From Cohnella mopanensis (GTDB lineage Bacteria > Bacillota > Bacilli > Paenibacillales > Paenibacillaceae): DNA of 64,000 bases. Every line of letters begins with the position of its first letter. Within the stretch, counting starts at the first letter, position 1. The notes under the pieces are model-generated. The model was not told where the DNA came from. It made no database searches and worked only from the letters and a program-made list of their open reading frames with translations. The stretch is from NCBI RefSeq assembly GCF_022352055.1, contig NZ_JAKRWM010000001.1, positions 620,001 to 684,000 of the forward strand. Reading direction: 5' to 3'. The translations under genes were made by a program, and so were the position numbers. Shown piece after piece: positions 1-8,761 of this stretch.

Positions 1-1
1 C

Positions 2-865
2 ACGCTCGTCGGCTCGCATGCTCCCGATTTGGATTCGATCCTGCGGATCAAGAGCGAGGATGCTTATCTTAAAAATCACAGAGGGTTAAGCCACTCTATA
101 CCCGCTTGGTTTCTATGGGCTGGCGCAATCGGCGGGATTGCGTCATGGGCATGGGGAGAAGGGAACCATTTATTGTTATTATTTTGCTTTGCTTTCGCGG
201 CAGTCGCGCTACACGTATTGTTCGATTGGACGAATGCCTACGGCGTACAATTTATGCGTCCTTATCGCAAGGAATGGCTGCATCTGGATGCTCTCTGTTT
301 AACGGATCCCTTGCTGGTTGTCGTTCATGCCTCGTCAGCTGTTATGATAGTCTTTAATGGAATTGGGCCAATATCGAGGTGGGCGTGCACGATCGCTTGG
401 GGTTTGACGCTTATCTATATCGCTTGGAGAATCGTCCATCACGAAGTTGTGTTACGAAGAGTCAGAAGAAGGTACCGTCGTTGGCGCGCAGTACATGTTC
501 TTCCTGGGCTTTGGTGGTTTCGGTGGCAATATGTCGTCCAGACGGACAAGGGTTACGAGATGGGCATCATCGCCGGAAGAAGGTGGCTGCCTTGCAAGCA
601 TCTTCCCTTGAGTAAGCATCACGATTGCGTTGAAGCAACGCGTAAAGTCGATGTGGTTAGAACGTTACGAGGGTTCGCGAAACGCGAATACGTAAGCTGG
701 TCGGTTGAACCGGATGGCAGTTACTTGGTTACGTGGACCGATTTACGATTTTGGCGGGAAAAAGATTGGCCTTACCGTGCCGAAGTCAGATTAGACGATC
801 AATTCAACGTTATGAATGAACGGATCGGCTGGTACAAGAAAGCATGGGAAGCCCCGTACGTTTAA
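2..865 (+). CDS. YdjM/YfhP-type membrane-bound metal-dependent hydrolase, 5' truncated
   Basis: The reading frame is open from the first bases of the window, so the N-terminus lies outside it; a TTG at 29 is internal, because the codons before it encode GSHAPDLDS, the expected His/Asp-rich family motif. The visible 287 residues continue with NHRGLSHS, a second conserved His motif, and about four hydrophobic segments in the first 130 residues, including HVLFDWTNAYG with another His/Asp pair. The C-terminal half is soluble, basic and aromatic. This matches the YdjM-type family (B. subtilis YfhP is similar), predicted zinc-dependent membrane hydrolases of unknown substrate. An inverted repeat follows the stop. 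The family call is firm; the function is not known. Confidence 0.75.
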   Translation, partial: TLVGSHAPDLDSILRIKSEDAYLKNHRGLSHSIPAWFLWAGAIGGIASWAWGEGNHLLLLFCFAFAAVALHVLFDWTNAYGVQFMRPYRKEWLHLDALCLTDPLLVVVHASSAVMIVFNGIGPISRWACTIAWGLTLIYIAWRIVHHEVVLRRVRRRYRRWRAVHVLPGLWWFRWQYVVQTDKGYEMGIIAGRRWLPCKHLPLSKHHDCVEATRKVDVVRTLRGFAKREYVSWSVEPDGSYLVTWTDLRFWREKDWPYRAEVRLDDQFNVMNERIGWYKKAWEAPYV

Positions 866-880
866 CCTTATTGAGAAATG

Positions 881-933
881 CGAACCGCCCTTCGATTAGG
901 CTCCTTTGAGAGCAGCTATCGAAGGGTGGTTCG
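881..933 (+). terminator. Inverted repeat after the YdjM-type gene
   Basis: A 16-base arm (881-896, CGAACCGCCCTTCGAT) pairs with 918-933 with one G-T pair, leaving a 21-base loop. It starts 15 bases after the stop codon. No clean T-run follows (only TTCGTTATTTAT), so it may be a weak or processed terminator, possibly working in both directions. Confidence 0.5.
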
Positions 934-974
934 TTATTTATGCTATGTTAATGGGTTATAGCCAAGAGAAATAA

Positions 975-1050
975 ATAGTTTCCCGGGAAAGCGCAGGAGC
1001 CGACACGAATTGTCGCAATGGGCTCTAAAGATGCGAATAGGGGGGATATT
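975..1050 (+). other. Possible structured RNA element upstream of the mrfA promoter (unassigned)
   Basis: In the 291-base gap before mrfA, a nested fold can be drawn: an outer stem CGCA/TGCG enclosing GAGCC/GGCTC, which encloses GACA/TGTC, followed by a run of six G. It ends before the -35 at 1099, so it is not part of the mrfA leader as drawn. I could not match it to a riboswitch class I know. The rest of the gap holds the terminator-like repeat and the mrfA promoter. Confidence 0.2.
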
Positions 1051-1098
1051 TAATGCTTGCGGCATTCTCGTTTGTCGAAAATCGGTTTGAGTCTCCCG

Positions 1099-1127
1099 TT
1101 GCTGTACGAACATGTATTCTGTACAAT
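1099..1127 (+). promoter_or_regulatory. mrfA promoter with a LexA/DinR-type box in the spacer
   Basis: TTGCTG (1099-1104) and TACAAT (1122-1127) are separated by 17 bases. The spacer holds CGAACATGTATTCT (1107-1120), which differs from the Bacillus SOS consensus CGAACRNRYGTTYC at two positions. The box begins two bases after the -35 and ends one base before the -10, the same register as the boxes at 40712 and 42608. LexA control is inferred, not shown. Confidence 0.6.
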
Positions 1128-1156
1128 AAGGATATTATGAATTTAGGAGAATGGCC

Positions 1157-3442
1157 ATGAATCCGTGGACGGAAAAAACGGAGTCGGTGGAGGAGTGGCT
1201 CGGGCTGCTGCGAAGCCGACAGGAGCTAATGGAAAACGTAACCTACTGGCATACCCAGCCCGCGAAGCCTTCGCGTTCCGTTCCAATGCCGGAACGGGTG
1301 CATCCGAAGCTAGCTGAAGCATTGCAACAGAAGGGCATTACGCAATTATATACGCATCAAGCCGCATCGTTCCAAGCCGTTGCCGACGGTCATCACGTCG
1401 TAACCGTTACGCCGACCGCATCGGGCAAAACGCTCTGCTACAATCTGCCTGTCATCCAGAAGCTGTTGGAGGATGATAGCGCCAGAGCCCTCTATCTGTT
1501 TCCGACGAAAGCGTTGGCGCAAGATCAAGTGGCCGAGCTTCAAGAGCTGGCTAATCTGATGGAAGCCGATATTAAGACGCACACCTATGACGGCGATACG
1601 CCTCCTACCGTGCGCCAAGCGATCCGCAACGCCGGCCATATCGTGGTCACGAATCCCGATATGCTGCACTCGGCGATATTGCCGCACCATACGAAATGGG
1701 TTAAGCTATTCGAAAACATCAGGTACATTATTATAGATGAGTTGCATGCCTATCGCGGCGTGTTCGGAAGCCATGTCGCCAACGTAATCCGAAGGTTGAA
1801 ACGGATTTGCCGTTTCTATGGCAGCGAACCGCAGTTTCTATGCGCTTCGGCGACGATACGTAACCCGCAAGAGCATGCGGAACGGCTGATTGGAGAGCCT
1901 GTCGCGCTTGTGGACGACAATGGCGCTCCGACGGGTGAGAAGCATCTCGTCTTCTATAATCCGCCGGTTGTGAACAAGCAACTTGGTATTCGGAGAAGCA
2001 GCGTGCTCGAATCGCAGAAGCTGGCGGCTATGCTGCTTAAGAGTGGTATTCAGACGATCGTGTTCGCCCGAAGCAGGGTGAGAGTCGAAATTTTGCTTAC
2101 GTATCTTCAGGAGAATATCAAACACGAGCTAGGCAAGAAGTCCATAAGAGGATATCGCGGAGGGTATTTGCCTAAGCTGCGCAGGGAAATCGAGCGCGGC
2201 CTGCGCAATGGAGAAATACGCGGCGTCGTTAGCACGAACGCGCTGGAGCTAGGCATCGATATCGGCCAGCTGCAAGCATGCGTTCTGAACGGTTATCCGG
2301 GAACGATTGCCAGCACGTGGCAGCAATCCGGGCGGGCGGGCCGCAGGCAAGGAAGCTCCGTTACTTTCCTCGTCGCCAGCAGCAATCCGCTTGATCAATA
2401 TTTAATTCAGAATCCGGATTATTTTCTCGGCCGTCCGCCGGAAGAAGCTCGAATCCATCCCGATAATCTGCTCATTCTTTTAGATCACTTGAAGTGCGCC
2501 GCTTACGAGCTGCCTTTCGAGGAAGGGGACGTTTTCGGCGGCGAGAAGCTGACGGATCTTCTAGAGTTTCTGGCCGAGGAGAAGGTGCTGCACCGGGTAG
2601 GAAGCCGGTGGTATTGGATGGAGCAGGCATTCCCTGCCCACAACATCTCGCTTCGCTCGGCAGCTCAGGAAAATTTCGTGATCATCGACCAGACCGAAGG
2701 TCATCGCGTTATAGGCGAAGTAGACCGGTTCAGCGCTCCGACGCTTATACACGAAGAAGCGATTTACTTGCACGAAGGGGTACAATACCAAGTAGAGAAG
2801 CTGGATTATCCGGAGAAAAAGGCATACGTCAGAGAAGTGAACGTGGACTACTTTACGGACGCGAATCTGGCGGTTGAGCTGAAGGTGCTTCACGTTGACC
2901 TGGAATCGACCTCGGGACCGTTGGAGCGTCAGTTCGGCGAAGTAACGGTTATGGCCAAGCCAACGATTTTCAAGAAAATCCGCTTAAGAACCCATGAGAA
3001 TATCGGCTCGGGACCGATCCATCTTCCGGAAGAGATTTTGCATACGAGCGGGTATTGGTTCTCCTTCTCGGAGGAGCAATCAGGCAAGCGGAGCGCGAAT
3101 GATATGCAGATGGCTTTGTTGGGGCTCGCCAACGTCCTTATCCATCTGGCTCCACTGCATCTGATGTGCGATCCGCTCGATATACGCGTCGTTCCTCAGG
3201 TGAAGGCGCTGCATACGAAGCGGCCTACTATTTACTTCTACGACCGTTATCCCGGAGGAATCGGCCTTAGCCAAAGGCTTTACGAGAAACATGATGAGCT
3301 GTTGGAAGAAGCTCAAAGGCTCATTCGCGGTTGCGGCTGTTTAAGCGGTTGCCCGGCATGCGTTGGACCGATCGAAGAGGTAGGGCTGCTCGGCAAAGAT
3401 TTGGCATTATCTCTACTACAAGGGATGAGTGAGCGATCATGA
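1157..3442 (+). CDS. mrfA: MrfA (YprA) DExH-box helicase of mitomycin excision repair
   Basis: Superfamily 2 helicase of 761 residues. A Q-like motif (about 61-74) precedes the Walker A motif TPTASGKT (85-92); DELH is at 194-197, SATI at 231-234 and the motif VI sequence QQSGRAGRR lies in the second RecA domain. The DUF1998 tail ends with Cys726, Cys728, Cys732 and Cys735, the four-cysteine zinc site described for B. subtilis MrfA. In B. subtilis MrfA works with the nuclease MrfB in UvrABC-independent repair of mitomycin adducts. I chose the ATG at 1157 rather than 1151, since the AGGAGA site directly touches 1151. It overlaps mrfB by four bases and its promoter carries a LexA-like box. Confidence 0.93.
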   Translation: MNPWTEKTESVEEWLGLLRSRQELMENVTYWHTQPAKPSRSVPMPERVHPKLAEALQQKGITQLYTHQAASFQAVADGHHVVTVTPTASGKTLCYNLPVIQKLLEDDSARALYLFPTKALAQDQVAELQELANLMEADIKTHTYDGDTPPTVRQAIRNAGHIVVTNPDMLHSAILPHHTKWVKLFENIRYIIIDELHAYRGVFGSHVANVIRRLKRICRFYGSEPQFLCASATIRNPQEHAERLIGEPVALVDDNGAPTGEKHLVFYNPPVVNKQLGIRRSSVLESQKLAAMLLKSGIQTIVFARSRVRVEILLTYLQENIKHELGKKSIRGYRGGYLPKLRREIERGLRNGEIRGVVSTNALELGIDIGQLQACVLNGYPGTIASTWQQSGRAGRRQGSSVTFLVASSNPLDQYLIQNPDYFLGRPPEEARIHPDNLLILLDHLKCAAYELPFEEGDVFGGEKLTDLLEFLAEEKVLHRVGSRWYWMEQAFPAHNISLRSAAQENFVIIDQTEGHRVIGEVDRFSAPTLIHEEAIYLHEGVQYQVEKLDYPEKKAYVREVNVDYFTDANLAVELKVLHVDLESTSGPLERQFGEVTVMAKPTIFKKIRLRTHENIGSGPIHLPEEILHTSGYWFSFSEEQSGKRSANDMQMALLGLANVLIHLAPLHLMCDPLDIRVVPQVKALHTKRPTIYFYDRYPGGIGLSQRLYEKHDELLEEAQRLIRGCGCLSGCPACVGPIEEVGLLGKDLALSLLQGMSERS

Positions 3443-4749
3443 GCGGGTTACGGGAAAGGCTGGGGCGTCTGCGTTCGAGCTCGGCGGAAGCTCCGACGAC
3501 TGATGAAACTACGTCATCGCTGGATTTATCGGCTACCCCGGAAATCCCCAACTTGTCGCCTGAATTTATAGAGATCGGGGTACGGCTCATCGACAACGAG
3601 TCGGGCCAGTTCCTTCTCCGAAGGGTGGAGTATCCGTTCCCTTACCGGCACGGACGATATGACTTGGCCGATATGCTGACATGCGCTTCGCATTTGCATC
3701 CGATTGCAACGCGTCAGAACCGGCAAAGCCCGGTCGATGCGATCGATCCTTACCGGTTGCTGTTTCTAGATACGGAGACGACCGGACTCGGCGTCGGCAC
3801 GGGTAACGTTCCGTTCATGATCGGATTCGGTTATTATACCGAGACAGCTTTTGTCGTCGAACAGACGCTTATTCGGCATCCCGGCGAAGAAAGAGCGATG
3901 CTCACGTATTTGTTGGGACATATGAAGGACAAGACGCACTTAGTCACTTATAATGGAAGAACGTTCGATTGGCCCGTTCTCGTCAACCGGTTCATTCTGA
4001 ACGGATGGAGACAAAGCGGACAAGAGCCGGGACATCTCGATTTTCTTCATCCTTCGAGGGCTTTATGGCGGAATACGTTGCCGTCTTGCCGTCTTAGCAT
4101 GGTTGAAGAAGCCAGGCTAGGCATTCAGAGAGGCGAAGATGTTCCAGGATCTTTGGCTCCGGCATTATATTTCCAGTACTTGGCCGATGGCAATGCTACC
4201 CATCTGCACGGCGTATACACCCATAATGAGAAGGATATCTTGACGTTAGCATCGCTGTGCGTTCATTTCGGGTTTCTTTTAAGCGGCGGCATCGACTTGC
4301 GTTCACGCGAGGGAATCGAAGGCGAAGAGTTATTTCGGACGGCATGTTGGCTGGAACAGCATCACAACCTAGAAGCCGCGGAACGGTTGTTCGTTCAACT
4401 GAACGAGATGGAGGATATCGCGGACAGCGGAGGCTGGAGCTTGGCCTTGGCCGCTCGCTACAAGCGCGCGGGACAGCATGAGCGAGCATTGCCTCTATGG
4501 AGAAGGGCTGCGGAGAAAGCCGAAAGCTCGTCGCTACCGAAGTTGGATGCCCATATAGAGCTGGCCATCTATTACGAACATCGGGATAAGCAACCGTTAA
4601 CGGCATTAATATATGCGGAGAAAGCATTGGAATTAGCATATCGCAGGGCAAAGTTTATTAGCGATGCAGCAAAGCGTAAGGATGAGAAGGAAACTCTTCA
4701 GCACAGGGTAACAAGGCTGAAGAATAAAGTGACGCGCGAAAGGAAGTAA
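3439..4749 (+). CDS. mrfB: MrfB (YprB) DnaQ-like exonuclease with TPR-like tail
   Basis: A 436-residue protein, partner of MrfA in removing mitomycin-damaged DNA. The RNase H-like exonuclease core shows the acidic residues expected for metal catalysis: LFLDTETTG gives Asp111 and Glu113, YNGRTFDWP gives Asp177, and HNEKDILTL gives His262 and Asp266. The first 100 residues are poorly conserved and Ser/Thr-rich. The last 140 residues are helical and TPR-like (EAAERLFVQLNE, ERALPLWRRAAE), probably a protein-binding part. Translation is coupled to mrfA through an ATGA overlap at 3439-3442. The assignment rests on the domain order and the gene pair. Confidence 0.92.
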   Translation: MSGLRERLGRLRSSSAEAPTTDETTSSLDLSATPEIPNLSPEFIEIGVRLIDNESGQFLLRRVEYPFPYRHGRYDLADMLTCASHLHPIATRQNRQSPVDAIDPYRLLFLDTETTGLGVGTGNVPFMIGFGYYTETAFVVEQTLIRHPGEERAMLTYLLGHMKDKTHLVTYNGRTFDWPVLVNRFILNGWRQSGQEPGHLDFLHPSRALWRNTLPSCRLSMVEEARLGIQRGEDVPGSLAPALYFQYLADGNATHLHGVYTHNEKDILTLASLCVHFGFLLSGGIDLRSREGIEGEELFRTACWLEQHHNLEAAERLFVQLNEMEDIADSGGWSLALAARYKRAGQHERALPLWRRAAEKAESSSLPKLDAHIELAIYYEHRDKQPLTALIYAEKALELAYRRAKFISDAAKRKDEKETLQHRVTRLKNKVTRERK

Positions 4750-4758
4750 GATCACACC

Positions 4759-5610
4759 ATGAATTCTTTTCTTCATCAGAATAAGGAATACCAAGCGCCG
4801 GAAGCGCTTCTGTTCGATCTTGACGGAACCTTGTACCGTGGCAACGAGCCGATTCCGGGAGCGGATCGTTTGATATCCGGATTGCAGAGTAGCGGTGTTC
4901 CCTGTTTGTTCGTAACGAACAATTCCACGCGGACAAGCTCGGAAGTCGCAGAGCATCTAAAGCTTATGGGAATTCCCGCGAAAGAAGAAGCAATCGTCAC
5001 ATCCGCTTTGGCGGCCGCCTATTATGTACAGAAGCATTATCCCGGTGCCGATACTTATGTAATAGGGGAAAATGGGTTGCGAGCAGCGCTAACGGAAGCC
5101 GGGCTAGTTATCTTAGAGGAACACGATACCGACCGGCGTGCCGCGATCGTCGTTCAGGGGTTAGATCGTAAGCTAACGTACGATCGAATCACTACCGCCG
5201 TGAAGTATATACTCGATGGAGCCGCATTCGTGCAGACGAACCCGGATCGACTGTTGCCGGTTGACGGAGGATTTCTTCCCGGGGCGGGCAGTCTCGGAGC
5301 GATGCTGCAAGCGGCAACGGGAATCGAGCCGATCGTTATCGGCAAACCTTCGACGATACTCATGGACTATTCCTTGCAAATTTCCGGCACGACCCCGGAC
5401 AGGTCATGGGTCATTGGGGATAATCCTTATACCGACTTGGCGGCGGCTCGCAATGCCGGATGTCCTTCGATCTTAGTCTTGACAGGACTATGCACGGCGG
5501 ATAATTGGCAAGAGCACTGCGCGGCGGCGGAAGTTTCTCCGGACGCGGTATGCGAAGGACCGGAGCAACTGGAACGGCTGTTGAACGAGTTATGGATATC
5601 GAAATCCTGA
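4759..5610 (+). CDS. HAD-IIA family phosphatase (YutF/NagD type)
   Basis: A 283-residue member of the NagD/p-nitrophenylphosphatase branch of the HAD superfamily. Motif I, LLFDLDGTLYRG, supplies the nucleophile Asp20 and acid/base Asp22. Motif II is LFVTNNSTR and motif IV is VIGDNPYTDLAAA near residue 218. A C2-type cap lies between motifs II and III. B. subtilis YutF is the closest homologue I recall; the physiological substrate is unclear, and nucleotide or sugar phosphates are both plausible. It starts nine bases after the mrfB stop, so it is probably co-transcribed with the repair genes, although a repair role cannot be read from the sequence. Confidence 0.85.
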   Translation: MNSFLHQNKEYQAPEALLFDLDGTLYRGNEPIPGADRLISGLQSSGVPCLFVTNNSTRTSSEVAEHLKLMGIPAKEEAIVTSALAAAYYVQKHYPGADTYVIGENGLRAALTEAGLVILEEHDTDRRAAIVVQGLDRKLTYDRITTAVKYILDGAAFVQTNPDRLLPVDGGFLPGAGSLGAMLQAATGIEPIVIGKPSTILMDYSLQISGTTPDRSWVIGDNPYTDLAAARNAGCPSILVLTGLCTADNWQEHCAAAEVSPDAVCEGPEQLERLLNELWISKS

Positions 5611-5664
5611 ACAATCGCGCTTAAGCACCAACGGAGCACACATGAGCAGAAGGGAAGAAATCAA

Positions 5665-6483
5665 ATGCCGGAATTACCGGAAATGGAGCATTATCGCTCT
5701 CAACTATCGCAGCTGCTATGCGGACAGAAGATCATAGGCGTAACCGTCAATCGAGAAGCGACCATCAATGAGCCGGTTGATGAATTTAAATCCGGCTTAA
5801 TTGACCGAAGTATTCTCTTCGTGGAACGCAAAGGCAAGCATTTGCTGTTTCATCTGGACGACGGTCGTCGCTTGCATCTTCATCTTATGCTTGGAGGATG
5901 GCTTGCTTATGGCGAACAGGGTCCGAAGAAGGATAGCCATTTTCAGGTCATATTAGCTTTCGACAACGGTTCATCGCTTTATTTCGGCGGATTGCGTCTT
6001 GGCTACCTGCACCGGATTACCGCCAAAGCGGCTATCGAGCAGTTAAAAGAGCTAGGCCCCGATCCGTTCGATCCGCGCTTGACGCTTGAAGCTTTCAAGA
6101 AACGGCTCACTAGCAAAAAAGGAAAGCTGAAGACGACGCTAACGGATCAACGGTTTCTAGCGGGCATCGGGAACTGTTATAGCGACGAAATTTGTTTCGA
6201 TGCGAAGATTCACCCTGCCTTGTCGTCAAATGAATTGGATGATGAGCAGCTTGAACGGCTCTATGGCTCGATGCGCAAAGTGTTAATGGAGGCGAAGGAA
6301 GCGGGAGGTTACATGGAACATCCTCTTACGCCCGACGATAAGCTAACTGGCGGTTACAATGAACGTTGCCGCGTCTATGATCGGAAAGACGAGCCATGTG
6401 ATGACTGCGGTACGGAAATCAAGCTGGAGACGTTAACGGGCCGCAAGATGTTCTTCTGTCCTCATTGTCAGCCGCAGTCCTAG
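5665..6483 (+). CDS. Fpg/Nei family DNA glycosylase-AP lyase
   Basis: A base-excision repair enzyme of 272 residues. The mature N-terminus PELPEME carries catalytic Pro2 and Glu3, and a family lysine lies in ERKGKH (Lys56 or Lys58). The helix-two-turn-helix is visible as FLAGIGNCYSDE followed by KIHPALSS. The zinc finger uses Cys245, Cys248, Cys265 and Cys268, with Arg260 in the turn that contacts DNA. Several positions differ from classical MutM (for example NCYSDE where MutM usually has NIYVDE), so I do not assign 8-oxoguanine as the substrate. It ends directly before an endonuclease IV homologue, which could process the AP sites or blocked ends it leaves. Confidence 0.88.
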   Translation: MPELPEMEHYRSQLSQLLCGQKIIGVTVNREATINEPVDEFKSGLIDRSILFVERKGKHLLFHLDDGRRLHLHLMLGGWLAYGEQGPKKDSHFQVILAFDNGSSLYFGGLRLGYLHRITAKAAIEQLKELGPDPFDPRLTLEAFKKRLTSKKGKLKTTLTDQRFLAGIGNCYSDEICFDAKIHPALSSNELDDEQLERLYGSMRKVLMEAKEAGGYMEHPLTPDDKLTGGYNERCRVYDRKDEPCDDCGTEIKLETLTGRKMFFCPHCQPQS

Positions 6484-7332
6484 ATGATGAGAGCAGGAAG
6501 CCACGTAAGCACGAGACGAGGGTTTAGCAAAGCGGCTGAATACGCGGTATCCATAGGCGGAAGCGCCTTTCAGTATTTTCCAAAAAATCCGCGCACGCTT
6601 GCTCCTAAAGCGTTTAACCAATCCGACGCCCAGAAATGCGCGAGTTGGTGCAGGATGAAAGATATCCGCTCTATCGCCCACGGGCCGTATCTCGTAAACC
6701 CGGCTTCGGAAGGCGAAGCGGCTCAATCGATGGCGTTATGTACGCTCAACGATTTAGATATCGCCGAAGCTTGCGGATCGATCGGGGTCGTCGTTCATTT
6801 CGGCCATTACAAGGGGAATGATCCGTTACAAGGTTATCGGAATATCATACAATGGATCAATAGCGTGACTAAGCAATGGCACGGCAATGCCCTCATTTTG
6901 TTGGAAAACCAAGCCGGAGATCACGGATCGATGGGGACGGCGCCGGAAGAATTAGTGCAGATTCGTTCGTTAATCGATCAACCGGAGAAAGTCGGATTCT
7001 GTCTCGATACGTGCCACCTGTTCGCTAGCGGAGAATGGAGGCCGGGAGAGTGGTTATCGTTCGCGGAGCGAGCGAGAAAGCTTCGCTTCTGGGATCATGT
7101 TCGGGCGATCCACTTGAATGATTCCCGTTATCCTTCCGGCTCGCGCAAGGATCGGCATGCTGCGATTGCCGAGGGTTGGATCGGACGCGATGGGTTTATA
7201 GAATTATTAGCAACGCCAGAGTTGAGCGATGTTCCCTTCGTCTTGGAAACGCCGACAGACATAGAGGGGACTCATCGGAATCAGCTTATGCTCGTGCAGC
7301 AATTGTCGGGGGAGGCGAAACCATTTGATTAA
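6484..7332 (+). CDS. Endonuclease IV (Nfo) family AP endonuclease
   Basis: A TIM-barrel protein of 282 residues that should cut DNA at abasic sites using a trinuclear zinc centre. Family signatures are GSHVS at the N-terminus, LLENQAGDH in the middle, CLDTCHLFASG with metal-binding Asp and His, AIHLNDS, and DRHAAIAEGWIG near the C-terminus. The start codon follows the glycosylase TAG with no gap, so the two are translationally coupled; ATG 6484 and ATG 6487 are both possible. It is more divergent from B. subtilis Nfo (YqfS) than the neighbours are from their homologues, and a second nfo elsewhere in the genome is possible. Confidence 0.88.
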   Translation: MMRAGSHVSTRRGFSKAAEYAVSIGGSAFQYFPKNPRTLAPKAFNQSDAQKCASWCRMKDIRSIAHGPYLVNPASEGEAAQSMALCTLNDLDIAEACGSIGVVVHFGHYKGNDPLQGYRNIIQWINSVTKQWHGNALILLENQAGDHGSMGTAPEELVQIRSLIDQPEKVGFCLDTCHLFASGEWRPGEWLSFAERARKLRFWDHVRAIHLNDSRYPSGSRKDRHAAIAEGWIGRDGFIELLATPELSDVPFVLETPTDIEGTHRNQLMLVQQLSGEAKPFD

Positions 7333-7672
7333 CGTGTACTTAGATGACGTGCGGCCGTGTCCGCGCGGATTCGTCGTAGCCCGTTCGGCGGAAGAATGCT
7401 TGTTGCTTCTGTCCGTCAGCGACGTCGATCTGTTATCGCTCGATTTCGAGTTAGGCATGGGTGAGCCTAATGGCCTTGCCGTCGTCCGCGGAATTATCGT
7501 AAGCGGCAAATTTCCGAAAGAAATTTACGTACATTCGTCTAGCCAAATGGGGCGTGCCCAGATGGTGCAAGAGTTAAGGGCGGCAGATCCGAAAGGCGTC
7601 ATTATCCATGACGGACCGATGCCGTCTTCGGTACTGGAAGCGATCGCGGCTGGAGAGCAACGGAATGCGTGA
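7325..7672 (+). CDS. Cyclic-phosphate-processing receiver-like (cREC) protein
   Basis: A 115-residue single-domain protein. It begins INVYLDDVRPCPRGF, whose VYLDDxRxxPxGF pattern is typical of receiver-like domains predicted to act with cyclic-phosphate nucleotide processing, and LLSLDFELG carries the receiver-type Asp. There is no DNA-binding or other output domain. The TTG start at 7325 lies 8 bases inside the upstream gene and is preceded by GGGGGAGGCG at the right distance. Genes on both sides overlap or nearly touch it, so it belongs to the same operon. The biochemical role is unproven. Confidence 0.7.
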   Translation: MINVYLDDVRPCPRGFVVARSAEECLLLLSVSDVDLLSLDFELGMGEPNGLAVVRGIIVSGKFPKEIYVHSSSQMGRAQMVQELRAADPKGVIIHDGPMPSSVLEAIAAGEQRNA

Positions 7673-7985
7673 GTGGGATTCCAACGATTGGAAGAGAGAG
7701 TGGACCTTCACACCAGCCCCTTTCGCTTTATTCGTTCACACGCCTTTATGCGGCACATGTCTAGCGGCAAAACGCATGTTAGCAGTGGCGACGGAAATCG
7801 TGCCGGAGGTGCAAGTAATGTCGGCGAACATTAATGTCATGCCCGACTTGGCGCAGACGTTCCAGATCGAGAGCGTGCCTTGCCTGTTGATGAAACGAAA
7901 TGACGGTTCATGGATGAAACAATATCGGTTCCCCTCCGTCACGGAGCTGGTGGAACAGTTAAGGGAAGAGAGGGATAAAGTATGA
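7665..7985 (+). CDS. Thioredoxin-like protein with CGTC motif
   Basis: A 106-residue cytosolic thioredoxin-fold protein without signal peptide. The active-site motif CGTC (in HTPLCGTCLAAK) and the cis-proline region ESVPCLLMKRN are in the usual order; the extra Cys beside the cis-proline is uncommon. The frame is open from 7608, but ATG 7665 follows a GGAGAG site and removes a basic stretch with no similarity to the fold. The start lies 8 bases inside the receiver-like gene, and the end overlaps the ABC ATPase by four bases. It is probably a disulfide reductase or bacilliredoxin-like protein; the partner is unknown. Confidence 0.8.
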   Translation: MREWDSNDWKREWTFTPAPFALFVHTPLCGTCLAAKRMLAVATEIVPEVQVMSANINVMPDLAQTFQIESVPCLLMKRNDGSWMKQYRFPSVTELVEQLREERDKV

Positions 7986-8761
7986 TTCATTTACAAGGCT
8001 TAACTTACCGTAGGGGAGAACGGGAAATTCTTCGCGGAGTCGATTTGAAGGTAAATCCTGGGGAACATTGGACGTTACTAGGACGCAATGGTTGCGGCAA
8101 ATCCACGATTTTGGAGATGATAACGGGTTATTTATTCCCGACATCCGGTAAGGTTGATGTACTAGGCAATCGTTATGGACAAGTCGACGTTCGTGAAATT
8201 CGTAAGCAAATCGGATACATAAGTCCATCGTTGATCGAAAAAATGACGTTACGGGATCCACTATGGGAGATCGTCGCGAGCGGAGCGTTCGCTTATTTGC
8301 GTTTCTACGAGGAAGTAGCGGATGAAGTTCGGGAGAGAGCTTACGGTGAACTTGAGCGTGTAGGCTTGCGTTCGCTTGCGGAGCAACCGTTCGGTACGTT
8401 ATCTCAGGGAGAGCGTAAGAAAGCTTTGTTAGCGCGCACGATGATGGCTTCTCCTCAATTGCTTATTCTTGACGAGCCTTGCGCGGGGTTGGATTTATAC
8501 GAACGCGAGAAGTTTCTTTATGCTTTATCCGAGTTAACGGGCAACAATTTGTCCATGCTGTACGTAACGCATCATATCGAAGAAATTATTCCGTTATTTA
8601 CTCATGTTGCGTTAATGGCGCAAGGCCAGCTTGTTGCGACAGGACATAAACGGGATGTTCTTACGCCGGACAAACTGCAAGAGGCCTACGATCTTCCAAT
8701 CGAGATCAAATGGAAGGATGACCGGCCTTGGATTGAAGTCGGGAAGGTGGCAGGACGATGA
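7982..8761 (+). CDS. ABC transporter ATP-binding protein (YlmA/ModF-like)
   Basis: A 259-residue ATPase subunit: Walker A GRNGCGKST (about 34-42), signature LSQGERKK (about 140), Walker B LLILDEPCAG, and switch His in YVTHHIEEI. It resembles the ATPases annotated as YlmA or ModF-like. No permease or binding protein is found nearby, so it either pairs with a distant membrane partner or acts as a soluble ABC protein. It overlaps the thioredoxin-like gene and the methyltransferase gene by four bases each (ATGA), so its production is tied to both. Confidence 0.85.
   Translation: MIHLQGLTYRRGEREILRGVDLKVNPGEHWTLLGRNGCGKSTILEMITGYLFPTSGKVDVLGNRYGQVDVREIRKQIGYISPSLIEKMTLRDPLWEIVASGAFAYLRFYEEVADEVRERAYGELERVGLRSLAEQPFGTLSQGERKKALLARTMMASPQLLILDEPCAGLDLYEREKFLYALSELTGNNLSMLYVTHHIEEIIPLFTHVALMAQGQLVATGHKRDVLTPDKLQEAYDLPIEIKWKDDRPWIEVGKVAGR

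Noticed and set aside
1053..1160. 35-codon ORF with a G-rich ribosome site ahead of mrfA
   Set aside because: It runs through the mrfA promoter and ends over the mrfA start, with no protein features to support it.
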